NCBI GenBank assembly: GCA_900754605.1 | Contig: CAAEDK010000239.1 | Location: forward strand, 1 to 16,418 | Direction of reading: 5' to 3' | Source: an uncultured Oscillospiraceae bacterium | GTDB taxonomy: Bacteria > Bacillota_A > Clostridia > Oscillospirales > Oscillospiraceae | Length of the DNA: 16,418 bases | Shown: positions 1 to 6,375 of the stretch, piece by piece | How positions within the stretch are numbered: the stretch's first letter is position 1 | Layout of the letters: every line of letters begins with the position of its first letter | Translations under genes and position numbers: made by a program | The notes under the pieces: generated by a model | The model's database searches: none | The model's input: only the letters and a program-made list of their open reading frames with translations | Told to the model about the DNA's origin: nothing

Positions 1-114
1 GAGCAGCTCAGCGCCGACTACATCCTGCCCTCCGCCCTGGACAAGTCCGTGGCCGACACCGTGGCCCGCGCCGTCGCACAGGAGGCCAGAGAGCAGGGCA
101 TCGCACGCGCCTGA
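1..114 (+). CDS. Malic enzyme, C-terminal fragment (cut by window start)
   Basis: The first 37 codons read in frame 1 to a TGA stop and give a tail with the pattern YILPSALDKSVADTVARAVA followed by a GIAR-like end. This resembles the C-terminus of NAD(P)-dependent malic enzymes, where a YI-P-P-FD-R motif precedes an alanine-rich helix ending in GVAR. The family oxidatively decarboxylates malate to pyruvate and CO2 in the cytosol. Only the tail is visible, so cofactor specificity and the active site cannot be judged. The call rests on this short match alone. It is probably not part of the downstream catabolic locus, because a 232-base gap with its own promoter separates it from the IclR gene. 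Confidence 0.6.
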   Translation, partial: EQLSADYILPSALDKSVADTVARAVAQEAREQGIARA

Positions 115-202
115 ACATAAGATTTCAACAGGCTGGGCAGAGATGGAAACCAGTGTGTATTTCAGCGATACAAAGTTGGGGCAGCAATGGCCAGTGGGCG
201 GG

Positions 203-218
203 AAAGCCAGGCTTTTTT
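203..218 (+). terminator. Possible weak terminator after the malic enzyme gene
   Basis: A short AAAGC-CAG-GCTTT hairpin runs directly into a tract of six T. The stem is only 5 bp, so termination would be weak. The position, about 90 bases after the stop codon and before the IclR promoter, is sensible. Confidence 0.3.
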
Positions 219-258
219 ATCGGTCGGTAAAAAATGCAGGCGGATAATTGTTCTATAT

Positions 259-287
259 AAACAAATATTGTTTTGTAATAACGAAAA
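259..287 (+). promoter_or_regulatory. Operator-like element A upstream of the IclR gene
   Basis: An inverted repeat AAACAA-ATA-TTGTTT (259-273) is followed by GTAATAACGAAAA (275-287). That 13-mer recurs exactly at 1193-1205 in front of the catabolic operon, and the core ACAAATATTGT (261-271) resembles cores at 1179-1189 and 12613-12623. It lies just upstream of the -35 box of the IclR gene. I infer autoregulatory binding by the IclR protein; no binding data exist here. Confidence 0.5.
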
Positions 288-290
288 ATG

Positions 291-319
291 TTGACAAGGA
301 AATGCGGTGGACCTATAAT
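291..319 (+). promoter_or_regulatory. Sigma-70 promoter of the IclR gene
   Basis: A perfect TTGACA (291-296) and a perfect TATAAT (314-319) are separated by 17 bases. The predicted transcript starts near 326 and leaves a leader of only about 20 bases before the ATG at 347. This is the best sigma-70 promoter in the window. Confidence 0.85.
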
Positions 320-346
320 CAGAAGCAGAAAGAGACGTGATAGACA

Positions 347-1120
347 ATGGAAGGGAAAGAAAAGAGAGGCGTAATTGTACAATCGGTCGCACGTGCCCTT
401 ACAATGATCTCCTGCTTCGCAAATGATACGGAACTAGGTATCTCTGAAATTGCAGAACGGATGGATCTATCCAAGAGTACGACATACGGACTGGTCAATA
501 CATTGACGGCTTTTGGATACTTGGAACAGACAGAGAACAAAAAATACCGCCTGGGTCTCAAGCTTTTTGAGCTGGGAAATCTTGTTCAGTCCCGCATGGA
601 TGTCCGCATGGAGGCGCGGCCCTATTGCCAGCTGCTGGCGGACAAATACCGAACCACGGTCCACCTGGCTACCCATTCTGAGGGAGAGATCATCTACATT
701 GACAAAGTGGATAACAACAGCTCGGTTGTTGTCTACTCACAGATTGGGAAGCGGGCCCCCATGTATTGCACGGGCGTAGGCAAAGCGATTTTGGCCTTTC
801 TGCCCGAGGAGTATATGGAAAAATATGTCCTGTCCAGGCCCCTGATAAAGATGACAGAGCATACCATTACGACAGGAGATCGGCTGCTGAAGGAGCTGGA
901 GCAGGTACGGGAGCGGGGTTATGCGGTAGACGATGAAGAGATCGAGCCCGGCCTTCACTGTATCGCAGCTCCGATTTTTAATCACAAGCGCCAGCCTCAG
1001 ATGGCGATTTCGATGTCCTTTCCATACGGAAGGATGTGGGATCTGGATTGGGAGCAGGCCGTTCGGGATGTCCTATATTATGCTAAGCAGACATCGGAGC
1101 GCCTCGGGTACATTAAATAA
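347..1120 (+). CDS. IclR-family transcriptional regulator
   Basis: This 257-residue protein has the usual IclR length and layout. An N-terminal winged helix-turn-helix (about residues 8-70) carries the ISEIAERMDLSKSTTYGLVN recognition region. A linker helix and a C-terminal effector domain follow (about 85-250), with the typical MYCTGVGKAILAFLP and RGYAVDDEEIEPGLHCIAAP motifs. IclR proteins are dimeric repressors or activators that bind small carboxylates or aromatic acids and usually control the adjacent catabolic operon. The start is ATG 347, 21 bases behind a consensus promoter, with only a weak purine-rich ribosome site. It lies 95 bases upstream of the seven-gene operon on the same strand, and its likely operator recurs there. 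The effector cannot be predicted from sequence. Confidence 0.93.
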   Translation: MEGKEKRGVIVQSVARALTMISCFANDTELGISEIAERMDLSKSTTYGLVNTLTAFGYLEQTENKKYRLGLKLFELGNLVQSRMDVRMEARPYCQLLADKYRTTVHLATHSEGEIIYIDKVDNNSSVVVYSQIGKRAPMYCTGVGKAILAFLPEEYMEKYVLSRPLIKMTEHTITTGDRLLKELEQVRERGYAVDDEEIEPGLHCIAAPIFNHKRQPQMAISMSFPYGRMWDLDWEQAVRDVLYYAKQTSERLGYIK

Positions 1121-1135
1121 CAAATAGCATGAATA

Positions 1136-1166
1136 TTTTGAAGGGAACGAACGGTTCCCTTCAAAA
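1136..1166. other. Perfect 13-bp inverted repeat between IclR gene and operon
   Basis: Arms at 1136-1148 (TTTTGAAGGGAAC) and 1154-1166 (GTTCCCTTCAAAA) pair perfectly around a 5-base loop, 15 bases after the IclR stop codon. The T-run comes before the stem and the A-run after it, the reverse of a normal intrinsic terminator, so termination is doubtful. The repeat covers the -35 area of the putative operon promoter and could be a protein-binding site. Confidence 0.6.
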
Positions 1167-1171
1167 ATAGC

Positions 1172-1205
1172 TATAATTACGAACATAGTTCGGTAATAAC
1201 GAAAA
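1172..1205 (+). promoter_or_regulatory. Putative operon promoter and operator-like element B
   Basis: TATAAT (1172-1177) would place transcription start near 1184, but the -35 position (about 1149-1154) matches TTGACA poorly, suggesting dependence on a regulator. Overlapping the start point is CGAAC-ATA-GTTCG (1180-1192), followed by GTAATAACGAAAA (1193-1205). Aligned with element A, 13 of 13 bases match in the tail and 9 of 14 in the core. A site over the start point would suit repression. Confidence 0.5.
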
Positions 1206-1215
1206 GGAGAGGGAT

Positions 1216-2019
1216 ATGAGAGATATCCGGGATGATCTTTTTCGGAGCATATACGGAAGACGGTTCCGGGCAGCTCTGACCGCAGAGCACGCTGGCGTAT
1301 TGGCCGGCACGGAAGCTGCAAAGGCCCAGGCGGATGAGCTGGGTATCGAACTGGAGCTCTGCAAGGCGGATGGAGAAGAACTGATGCACGGGGAGCGCAT
1401 CGGCACTCTGGTTGCGGCGGCCAAGCAGGTGGCCCTGGCGGAGGAGCGCATGATCGGCGCCCTGGCGAAGGCAAGCGGGATTGCTACTGCGGCCCGTACA
1501 GCGGTCCTGATGGCGGATGGACGCGCCGAAATTGTGTCCGGCTCCTGGAAAAAGATGCCGCCACAGATCAAGGAGCTTGTACGCGGTGCTATTTTGACGG
1601 GTGGAGCCAACTGCCGGATTGCAGAGCAGCCGATGATCTATCTGGATAAAAACTATATTCGTATGTTGGGCTCCATCCCCCAGGCGTTGGCCGCCTGTGC
1701 ATCTTTCCACGAGTATACAAAGGTGGTGCAGCTCCGGGGAGAGAGCGCCACGGTTGCCTGGGAGACGCAGGCTGCTGTCCGGGGAGGAGCTGATATCCTG
1801 ATGGTGGATACCGGAGCACGGGAGGATCTGGAATGCTGCCTGTCCGAACTGGCGGCTATGGGCTGTCGGGAACACATAAAAGTGGCATTTGCCGGCAATG
1901 TAAAGCTGACGGATATTCCGGAGCTGTCGGAGCGGGCCGACATCCTCTGCATTGGGAAAGAAATTGTAGATGCCCCGCTGCTGGACTGGAAGCTGGATGT
2001 GATGGGGGAGGAGTGTTGA
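1216..2019 (+). CDS. Divergent QPRTase-like (NadC/ModD superfamily) protein
   Basis: The 267 residues follow the fold order of quinolinate phosphoribosyltransferases: an N-terminal domain, the ALAKASGIAT helix (residues 82-91), then a C-terminal barrel with recognisable but altered motifs. Genuine NadC enzymes carry DTRKTTPGLR, NHR and IKDNHI. The corresponding stretches here read SWKKMPPQIK (110-119), NCR (132-134) and LDKNYI (143-148), and the later EVE and LDN motifs are also lost. Ordinary phosphoribosyl transfer to quinolinate is therefore unlikely. It is the first gene of the operon, with AAGGAG at 1204-1209 before ATG 1216, and the next gene begins 4 bases after its stop. ModD, a molybdenum-locus relative, is an alternative reference family. 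The superfamily call is fairly firm; the function is unknown. Confidence 0.65.
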   Translation: MRDIRDDLFRSIYGRRFRAALTAEHAGVLAGTEAAKAQADELGIELELCKADGEELMHGERIGTLVAAAKQVALAEERMIGALAKASGIATAARTAVLMADGRAEIVSGSWKKMPPQIKELVRGAILTGGANCRIAEQPMIYLDKNYIRMLGSIPQALAACASFHEYTKVVQLRGESATVAWETQAAVRGGADILMVDTGAREDLECCLSELAAMGCREHIKVAFAGNVKLTDIPELSERADILCIGKEIVDAPLLDWKLDVMGEEC

Positions 2020-2022
2020 AGC

Positions 2023-2943
2023 ATGGGATTGAACCTGCTGGAAAAGACGGAGCTCTGGGTCAATGAAATTACACTGGCCAACGCCAATCTGAGCGATATG
2101 GCGGACGCGGTGGCGGAGCAGCTTGGTCTGGACAAGGGAAAGGTGATGGTAGTGGATGTGCGGCCCCGCCACATCACCTTTGACGTGCTGGAAAGGAATG
2201 TCCCGCAGGCTGGGATTATGGGAAAGGAGCGGGCAATTTTGTCGGCGCTGGCCGCCCTGCCCGGGGTGTGCCTGACAGACAAATCCTATATTCACTCCAA
2301 CGGGATTCTGGGCCTCATCTGTGTGGATGTGGAGGAGCCTGAAGCCGTATTGGACAGAGTCTCCAATATGACGCGGGAAATTCAGGAAAAGGTGTCCAGG
2401 CGGGCAATTGTTTTTCCCACCGGATTTGAGCTGAAACAGGGGATGATTCAGGACACCAACACCCCATTTCTCAAGCATGAGCTGGAAGAGCGGGGCTATT
2501 ACGTAACAGTGGGGGAGGTCATGGAGGATAATGTGGAGGATGTGGTGGAGAAACTGGATGACGCATTGTCCCAGGGGTTTGGCCTGATTGTTACCACCGG
2601 CGGCGTAGGGGCGGAGGACAAGGACCACTCGGTAGAGGGGGTCTGCCGCATGGATCCCACGGCGGCAACCCCGTATATTGTAAAGTTTCAGCAGGGAACT
2701 GGCCGGCATGTGAAGGACGGCGTCCGCATCGGTGTGGGCGTAGTGGGTCCCAGCCGTATGGTAGCGCTGCCCGGGCCTCACGACGAGGTAATGTGCGCGG
2801 CTCCGGTTCTGCTCCGGGGCCTGGAGGAAAACTGGGATAAGGAGACTCTGGCGGACCGGCTGGCGGCGGCGCTGGCAGACAAGTGGAGGCGGAAAGGGAT
2901 GGGGCAGCCTCACCATCACAACCGTGGACAGGAGAAAGGATGA
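2023..2943 (+). CDS. MoCF/CinA-like protein with extra N-terminal domain
   Basis: Residues about 128-265 of this 306-residue protein match the molybdopterin-binding (MoCF) fold as it occurs in CinA. There is an opening FPTGFELKQGMIQDTNTPFL strand and helix (131-150), the nucleotide or pterin loop TTGGVGAEDKDH (191-202, in place of TGG-G-T-DD), and a closing LPGPHDEV (249-256, in place of LPG-P-EM). The first 125 residues form a separate domain I do not recognise. MoCF proteins bind molybdopterin or nucleotides, and CinA acts in NMN/pyridine-nucleotide recycling, which may be relevant next to a QPRTase relative. The start ATG 2023 has GGAGGAG about 10 bases upstream. The stop overlaps the next start as ATGA, implying translational coupling. 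The biochemical role is unknown. Confidence 0.6.
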   Translation: MGLNLLEKTELWVNEITLANANLSDMADAVAEQLGLDKGKVMVVDVRPRHITFDVLERNVPQAGIMGKERAILSALAALPGVCLTDKSYIHSNGILGLICVDVEEPEAVLDRVSNMTREIQEKVSRRAIVFPTGFELKQGMIQDTNTPFLKHELEERGYYVTVGEVMEDNVEDVVEKLDDALSQGFGLIVTTGGVGAEDKDHSVEGVCRMDPTAATPYIVKFQQGTGRHVKDGVRIGVGVVGPSRMVALPGPHDEVMCAAPVLLRGLEENWDKETLADRLAAALADKWRRKGMGQPHHHNRGQEKG

Positions 2944-3767
2944 AGAATATGGACCATAAACAGGCTGCGCAGATGCTGTGGGAGGCGGAGCAGGGGCGGT
3001 ACCAGATTGACATGCTCACGCAGACCCATCCGGAGATGACGGTTGAGGATGCCTATGCCGTCCAGTTGGAGAATGTCCGCCGGCGGGAGGCCGCCGGGGA
3101 ACGGGTGGTGGGCATGAAGATCGGCCTGACCAGCGTGGGAATGCAGCAGTTGCTCCATGTGCATGAGCCGGATTACGGCCACCTGTTTGAAAATATGCTG
3201 CTGCTGGAGCGGGAGCCCTGCTTGGTGTCAGGGCTGATCCAGCCCAAGGTGGAGGGCGAGCTGTCCTTCTGCCTGGGCAAGTCCCTCCAGGGGCCCGGGA
3301 TCACCGTGGCGGATGTGTACGACGCCACCGAATGGGTGACCCCTTCCATTGAGATTGTGGATTCCCGCATTAAGGACTGGAAGATCAGGCTGCCCGACAC
3401 CATAGCGGACAACGGCTCTTCCGCACGGTTTATGCTGGGGGGACGGATGATGCCCATTGGTGCGGTGGACATGCGCCTGACCGGCATGACCCTGGAGCAG
3501 AACGGGGTGCTGGTGTCGTCGGGTACCACGGCGGAGGTGTGGGGCAACCCAGCGGCCTCTGTGGCATGGCTGGCCAACAAGCTGGGGCAATTCGGCATTT
3601 CCCTCAAGGCGGGCTCCATCGTCATGGCAGGTGCGGTGACTGCGGCGGTCCCGGCCAAGGCGGGAGACGTGTTTACGGTCAGCTTCCAGGGGATGGGCAG
3701 CGTCACTGTGCGCTTTGTGGATGAACCGGGCCATTCCACGCCGTCGGGCGGCGTGTATGACAAATAG
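2940..3767 (+). CDS. mhpD: 2-oxopent-4-enoate (2-hydroxypentadienoate) hydratase
   Basis: This 275-residue member of the fumarylacetoacetate-hydrolase-like hydratase family should add water to 2-hydroxypenta-2,4-dienoate to give 4-hydroxy-2-oxovalerate. It shows [10 protein letters not shown] (73-82), the PKVEGELSF metal strand (E105, E107), [20 protein letters not shown] (136-155, with E138 as third metal ligand) and [17 protein letters not shown]. These agree better with the XylJ/DmpE/MhpD hydratases than with the related 4-oxalocrotonate decarboxylases, which remain the alternative. I chose ATG 2940 because it overlaps the preceding stop and has AGGAG at 2930-2934; an in-frame ATG at 2883 would extend into the upstream gene. 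It sits directly before the dehydrogenase and aldolase that act after it. Confidence 0.88.
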   Translation: MKNMDHKQAAQMLWEAEQGRYQIDMLTQTHPEMTVEDAYAVQLENVRRREAAGERVVGMKIGLTSVGMQQLLHVHEPDYGHLFENMLLLEREPCLVSGLIQPKVEGELSFCLGKSLQGPGITVADVYDATEWVTPSIEIVDSRIKDWKIRLPDTIADNGSSARFMLGGRMMPIGAVDMRLTGMTLEQNGVLVSSGTTAEVWGNPAASVAWLANKLGQFGISLKAGSIVMAGAVTAAVPAKAGDVFTVSFQGMGSVTVRFVDEPGHSTPSGGVYDK

Positions 3768-3793
3768 ATGGAAAACCAGAAAAGGAGATCAGC

Positions 3794-4669
3794 ATGGAGA
3801 GAGTCAAAGTTGGGATCATCGGGCCCGGCAATATTGGCACGGACCTAATGTACAAGGTAATGCGCAGCCGGAACCTGGAGATGAAGACCATGACGGGCAT
3901 CGTGGAGTCGGAGGGAATCCGGCGGGCTGCGGGCCTGGGGTTTCAGACCTCCATCGAAGGCGTTGAGGCAGTGGCGAGGGACCCGGAAATCGGGATTGTC
4001 TTTGACGCTACGGGAGCCGCTGCACATATGAAGCACGCACCCATCCTCAGAGAGGCGGGCAAAATTGTGTTTGATATGACCCCTGCGGCGGTAGGCCCCT
4101 TTGTGGTGCCCTGTGTTAACCTGGACCATTTGCAGGAGCTGAATACGGACAACTACAACATGGTCACGTGCGGAGGCCAGGCCACGATTCCCATCGCTTA
4201 CGCCATCAATCGGGCGGCGGACTCTGAGTATACGGAGATTGTAGCCTGTATCTCCTCCAAAAGCGCCGGCCCTGGCACACGGGCCAATATCGACGAGTTT
4301 ACCCAGACCACCTCGAAAGCCCTCCATGTGGTGGGCGGAGCAGACCGCTCCAAGGCCATTATCGTCCTGAACCCGGCGGAGCCGCCCCTGATGATGTCCA
4401 ACACGATCTACTCCATTGTGAAAAACCCGGACGAAAGGGCCATTGTGGAGTCGGTCAACCAGATCGTCAGGGAGGTACAGGCCTATGTGCCCGGCTATTC
4501 TCTGCGCGTACCGCCCATTGTAGATGGCAATAAGGTGACGGTGATTGTGCAGGTGGAGGGGGCTGGAGATTTTCTGCCCAAATACTCCGGAAACCTCGAT
4601 ATCATCAACGCTGCTGCGGTGGCCGCCGCGGAAAAGGTGGCCGCCAGGATGCGGAAGGAGGGCAAGTGA
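3794..4669 (+). CDS. mhpF: Acetaldehyde dehydrogenase (acylating)
   Basis: The 291-residue enzyme should oxidise acetaldehyde with NAD+ and CoA to acetyl-CoA. It shows the Rossmann motif [14 protein letters not shown] (residues 6-19), [13 protein letters not shown] (71-83), the catalytic cysteine C126 in [11 protein letters not shown], and the dimer/complex region [20 protein letters not shown]. Length and motifs match MhpF, DmpF and BphJ, the type that forms a channelling complex with 4-hydroxy-2-oxovalerate aldolase, and that aldolase is the next gene, 3 bases after this stop. AAGGAG at 3782-3787 supports ATG 3794. No key residue appears to be missing. Related propanal-forming reactions on a homologous substrate are possible. 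Confidence 0.96.
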   Translation: MERVKVGIIGPGNIGTDLMYKVMRSRNLEMKTMTGIVESEGIRRAAGLGFQTSIEGVEAVARDPEIGIVFDATGAAAHMKHAPILREAGKIVFDMTPAAVGPFVVPCVNLDHLQELNTDNYNMVTCGGQATIPIAYAINRAADSEYTEIVACISSKSAGPGTRANIDEFTQTTSKALHVVGGADRSKAIIVLNPAEPPLMMSNTIYSIVKNPDERAIVESVNQIVREVQAYVPGYSLRVPPIVDGNKVTVIVQVEGAGDFLPKYSGNLDIINAAAVAAAEKVAARMRKEGK

Positions 4670-4672
4670 GCC

Positions 4673-5698
4673 ATGAGTCTGGACAAGAACAGAAAAATAC
4701 ATATTGTGGATACTACCCTGCGGGACGGCAGCCACGCTGTGAGCCACAGCTACACGGTGGAGCAGGTGACCGCCATTGCCTCCGGGTTGGACAAGGTGGG
4801 AGTGGACATCATCGAACTCTCCCACGGAGATGGCCTGGCCGGCTCCTCCATCAATTACGGATTTTCCGCCACGCCGGAGATGGAGCTGATCCGGGCGGCC
4901 AGCCAGGTGGTCAGGCGCGCCAGGCTGGGCGTTTTGCTGCTGCCAGGCGTGGGGACCATTGAGGATCTGAAGGAGGCCAGGGCCAATGGGGCACAGGTCG
5001 TGCGTGTGGCTACCCATGTGACCGAAGCGGACATTGCCATCCAACATCTGAAGGCCGCCCGCGAGCTCGGCATGATGCCGGTAGGCTTTTTGATGATGGC
5101 CCATATGGCGCCTCCGGAAAAGATACTGGAACAGGCACAGATTTTTGTGGACGCAGGCGCTGAGTACGTCAACATTGCCGATTCCGCAGGCTATATGACC
5201 CCGGATGATGTGCGGGCAAGGATTTCTCTGCTGGTGGAGAAGCTGCCCATTCCTGTGGGCTTCCATGCCCACAACAATCTGGGGCTGGCGGTGGCCAACG
5301 CGCTGACTGCGGCGGAGTGCGGCGCGGATTACATTGATGTAACCTGCCGGGGGCTTGGCGCGGGCGCCGGGAATGCCCAGGCAGAGGTGGTGGCCGGGGT
5401 ATTCCAGCGGCTGGGCTACTCGACCGGCCTGGACTTCTACAGCTATATGGATCTGGCGGAAAACGTGGTGGAGCCTATCATGCAGCGGCCGCAGATCATC
5501 AAGAGCGCGCCGCTCATGCTGGGCTATGCGGGCGTGTATTCCAGCTTTCTGCTGCATACCTACCGTGCCGCAGAAAAATTTCACCTGAATCCCCGGGACA
5601 TTTTGGTGGAGCTGGGCAGACGCGGCATGGTAGGCGGCCAGGAGGACATGATTATCGACGTGGCCCATGCCCTCTCTCTGGCAAAAACAGAGTGCTGA
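4673..5698 (+). CDS. mhpE: 4-hydroxy-2-oxovalerate aldolase
   Basis: This 341-residue pyruvate-dependent aldolase of the DRE-TIM/HMGL family should split 4-hydroxy-2-oxovalerate into pyruvate and acetaldehyde. The active-site signature VDTTLRDGSHAVSH begins at residue 12 and gives R17, D18 and H21, the same numbering as in DmpG/BphI. The divalent metal site is completed by FHAHNN (H198, H200). The C-terminal region with YAGVYSSFLLHTYRAAEKF is the helical communication domain that contacts the dehydrogenase. AAGGAGG at 4655-4661, inside the end of the previous gene, supports ATG 4673. Together with the two preceding genes it gives a full route from 2-oxopent-4-enoate to pyruvate and acetyl-CoA. 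Confidence 0.96.
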   Translation: MSLDKNRKIHIVDTTLRDGSHAVSHSYTVEQVTAIASGLDKVGVDIIELSHGDGLAGSSINYGFSATPEMELIRAASQVVRRARLGVLLLPGVGTIEDLKEARANGAQVVRVATHVTEADIAIQHLKAARELGMMPVGFLMMAHMAPPEKILEQAQIFVDAGAEYVNIADSAGYMTPDDVRARISLLVEKLPIPVGFHAHNNLGLAVANALTAAECGADYIDVTCRGLGAGAGNAQAEVVAGVFQRLGYSTGLDFYSYMDLAENVVEPIMQRPQIIKSAPLMLGYAGVYSSFLLHTYRAAEKFHLNPRDILVELGRRGMVGGQEDMIIDVAHALSLAKTEC

Positions 5699-5750
5699 AT
5701 CTGTCGAAAGGACAGTGGCAAAATCGAATTGAAAAAGGAGAGACCAGCAT

Positions 5751-6359
5751 ATGAAGCGGGTAACCATCATGGCGCATGTGGATCCCGACATCTGCCGTGG
5801 ATGCCGGGTCTGCGAAAAAGTCTGTCCCGTCTATGCCATTCATGTCACCCATCGGAAGGCGGCGGTGGAGGAACCCGACTGCCGGGGGTGTGCCAACTGT
5901 GCGGACCGATGCCCATTCCATGCGATTACCATGGTCAAGCGGGAAGAGCCCTTTACGGTTGGTGTGGATGTGAGCCGGTTTGATGCGGCGAAGATCCTCG
6001 CCCTGTGTGAAAAGGCCCACTTCCATCCACAGCAGGTTTTGTGCTATTGCGTCGGCGTCCGGGCGGAGGAAGTGGCCGCTGCCATTCTGGATGGAGCGGA
6101 CACGCCGGAGGAAATCTCGTCCCGCACCGGAATCCGTACCGGTTGTACCATCGAGTGCATCCAGCCCATTCTACGTCTGCTGGAGGCCGCCGGCATCCAG
6201 CCCAAACCCAACCCGGACGGCTGGCAATGGTATGGAGAGACGGTCACCGCCTGGACCATGCCGGAGAAGGTCAAGCAGAAATATGCCAGCCGAGGCTTCT
6301 ATTTTGACGAGGACCGGAAGCTGCTGGACCAGGTGGCCGCCACCAATCAGGAGATTTAG
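5751..6359 (+). CDS. 2[4Fe-4S] ferredoxin fused to BFD-like [2Fe-2S] domain
   Basis: This 202-residue protein begins with two clostridial-type 4Fe-4S motifs: C15, C18, C21, C25 and C44, C47, C50, C54, each ending in CP. Next, about residues 96-147, comes a bacterioferritin-associated-ferredoxin-like domain with CYC (98, 100) and GCTIEC (C132, C136), which would hold a 2Fe-2S cluster. The last 50 residues are hydrophilic, contain tryptophans, and match nothing I recognise. It should carry electrons in the cytosol, probably for an enzyme of this operon, but no flavoprotein or oxidoreductase partner is visible in the window. AAGGAG at 5735-5740 supports ATG 5751. A 52-base gap from the aldolase contains a small CTGTC/GACAG hairpin (5701-5715). 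The LarA-like gene follows 16 bases later. Confidence 0.85.
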   Translation: MKRVTIMAHVDPDICRGCRVCEKVCPVYAIHVTHRKAAVEEPDCRGCANCADRCPFHAITMVKREEPFTVGVDVSRFDAAKILALCEKAHFHPQQVLCYCVGVRAEEVAAAILDGADTPEEISSRTGIRTGCTIECIQPILRLLEAAGIQPKPNPDGWQWYGETVTAWTMPEKVKQKYASRGFYFDEDRKLLDQVAATNQEI

Positions 6360-6375
6360 GAGAGGAGGTAATCCC

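Noticed and set aside
1177..2919. Long minus-strand open frame of 580 codons
   Set aside because: It lies wholly opposite two well-supported plus-strand genes and has no recognisable motifs; it is a by-product of GC-rich codon bias.
3845..5791. Minus-strand open frame of 648 codons
   Set aside because: It is antisense to the dehydrogenase and aldolase genes, which have clear active sites, and its translation is His/Gly-rich shadow sequence.
5980..6375. Upstream extension of the LarA-like reading frame
   Set aside because: It overlaps the ferredoxin gene in another frame, reads Arg/Pro-rich, and the strong AGGAGGT site fixes the start at 6376.
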